From positions 1 to 12,519 of the forward strand of contig VFKW01000089.1 in NCBI GenBank assembly GCA_009885355.1: a stretch of 12,519 nucleotides of DNA, written 5' to 3'. The DNA is from Candidatus Berkelbacteria bacterium. GTDB lineage: Bacteria > Patescibacteriota > UBA1384 > VFKW01. The position numbers and the translations under genes were made by a program. Under the pieces are notes generated by a model, which was given only the letters and a program-made list of their open reading frames with translations, made no database searches and was not told the DNA's origin. Positions 12,514 through 12,519 of the stretch are shown piece after piece; position 1 is the stretch's first letter, and the number at the start of each line of letters is the position of its first letter.

Positions 12514-12519
12514 ATAAGT

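Overview
The window is bacterial chromosomal DNA of moderate GC with AT-rich spacers. It holds 11 supported protein genes, many strong intrinsic terminators and many short palindromic or tandem intergenic repeats. The standard code fits: TGA is a stop in at least one gene (at 9592-9594) and no reading frame needs a recoded TGA. The PaaX-type regulator with a Cas2-like fold, the membrane-anchored archaeal Holliday-resolvase-like nuclease, the small unclustered genes and the dispersed intergenic repeats are typical of Patescibacteria (Candidate Phyla Radiation). That placement is an inference from gene content; no rRNA or ribosomal protein is present to prove it.

Layout, left to right. 1-650: the tail of a small membrane protein and a 73-residue orphan, both on + and each closed by a terminator. 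650-943: repeat-rich spacer. 944-3712 (-): full-length DNA polymerase I with intact 5'-nuclease, proofreading and polymerase residues, a shortened segment before motif B, and a repeat read in frame inside its interdomain linker. 4082-4633 (+): PaaX/Cas2-like regulator, followed at once by a perfect 44-bp palindrome. 4894-5496 (+): PlsC-type acyltransferase with its own extended -10 promoter. 5574-6662 (-): PurM (AIR synthase). 6775-8307 (-): 510-residue membrane-anchored protein of unknown function with a consensus promoter. 8308-8750: divergent spacer with a run of RNA-like hairpins ending in a terminator that has two alternative partners. 8751-9335 (+): seven-helix SWEET/PQ-loop-like membrane protein. 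9592-9945 (-): membrane-anchored PD-(D/E)XK nuclease. 10034-10861 (-): MobA-like nucleotidyltransferase. 10951-11601 (-): S51 family peptidase. 11760-12350 (-): LexA.

Most genes look like single transcription units, not operons. The clearest regulatory unit is lexA: its promoter has a perfect -35 (TTGACA), and the 17-bp spacer contains GTTC-N7-GTTC, the direct-repeat operator known from alphaproteobacterial LexA. This predicts autoregulation. A perfect DnaA box and a divergent + strand promoter lie just beyond, pointing out of the window. polA, the PD-(D/E)XK protein and lexA together give the window a DNA-maintenance flavour, but they are not physically clustered. No CRISPR array, transposase, phage gene, tRNA or rRNA was found.
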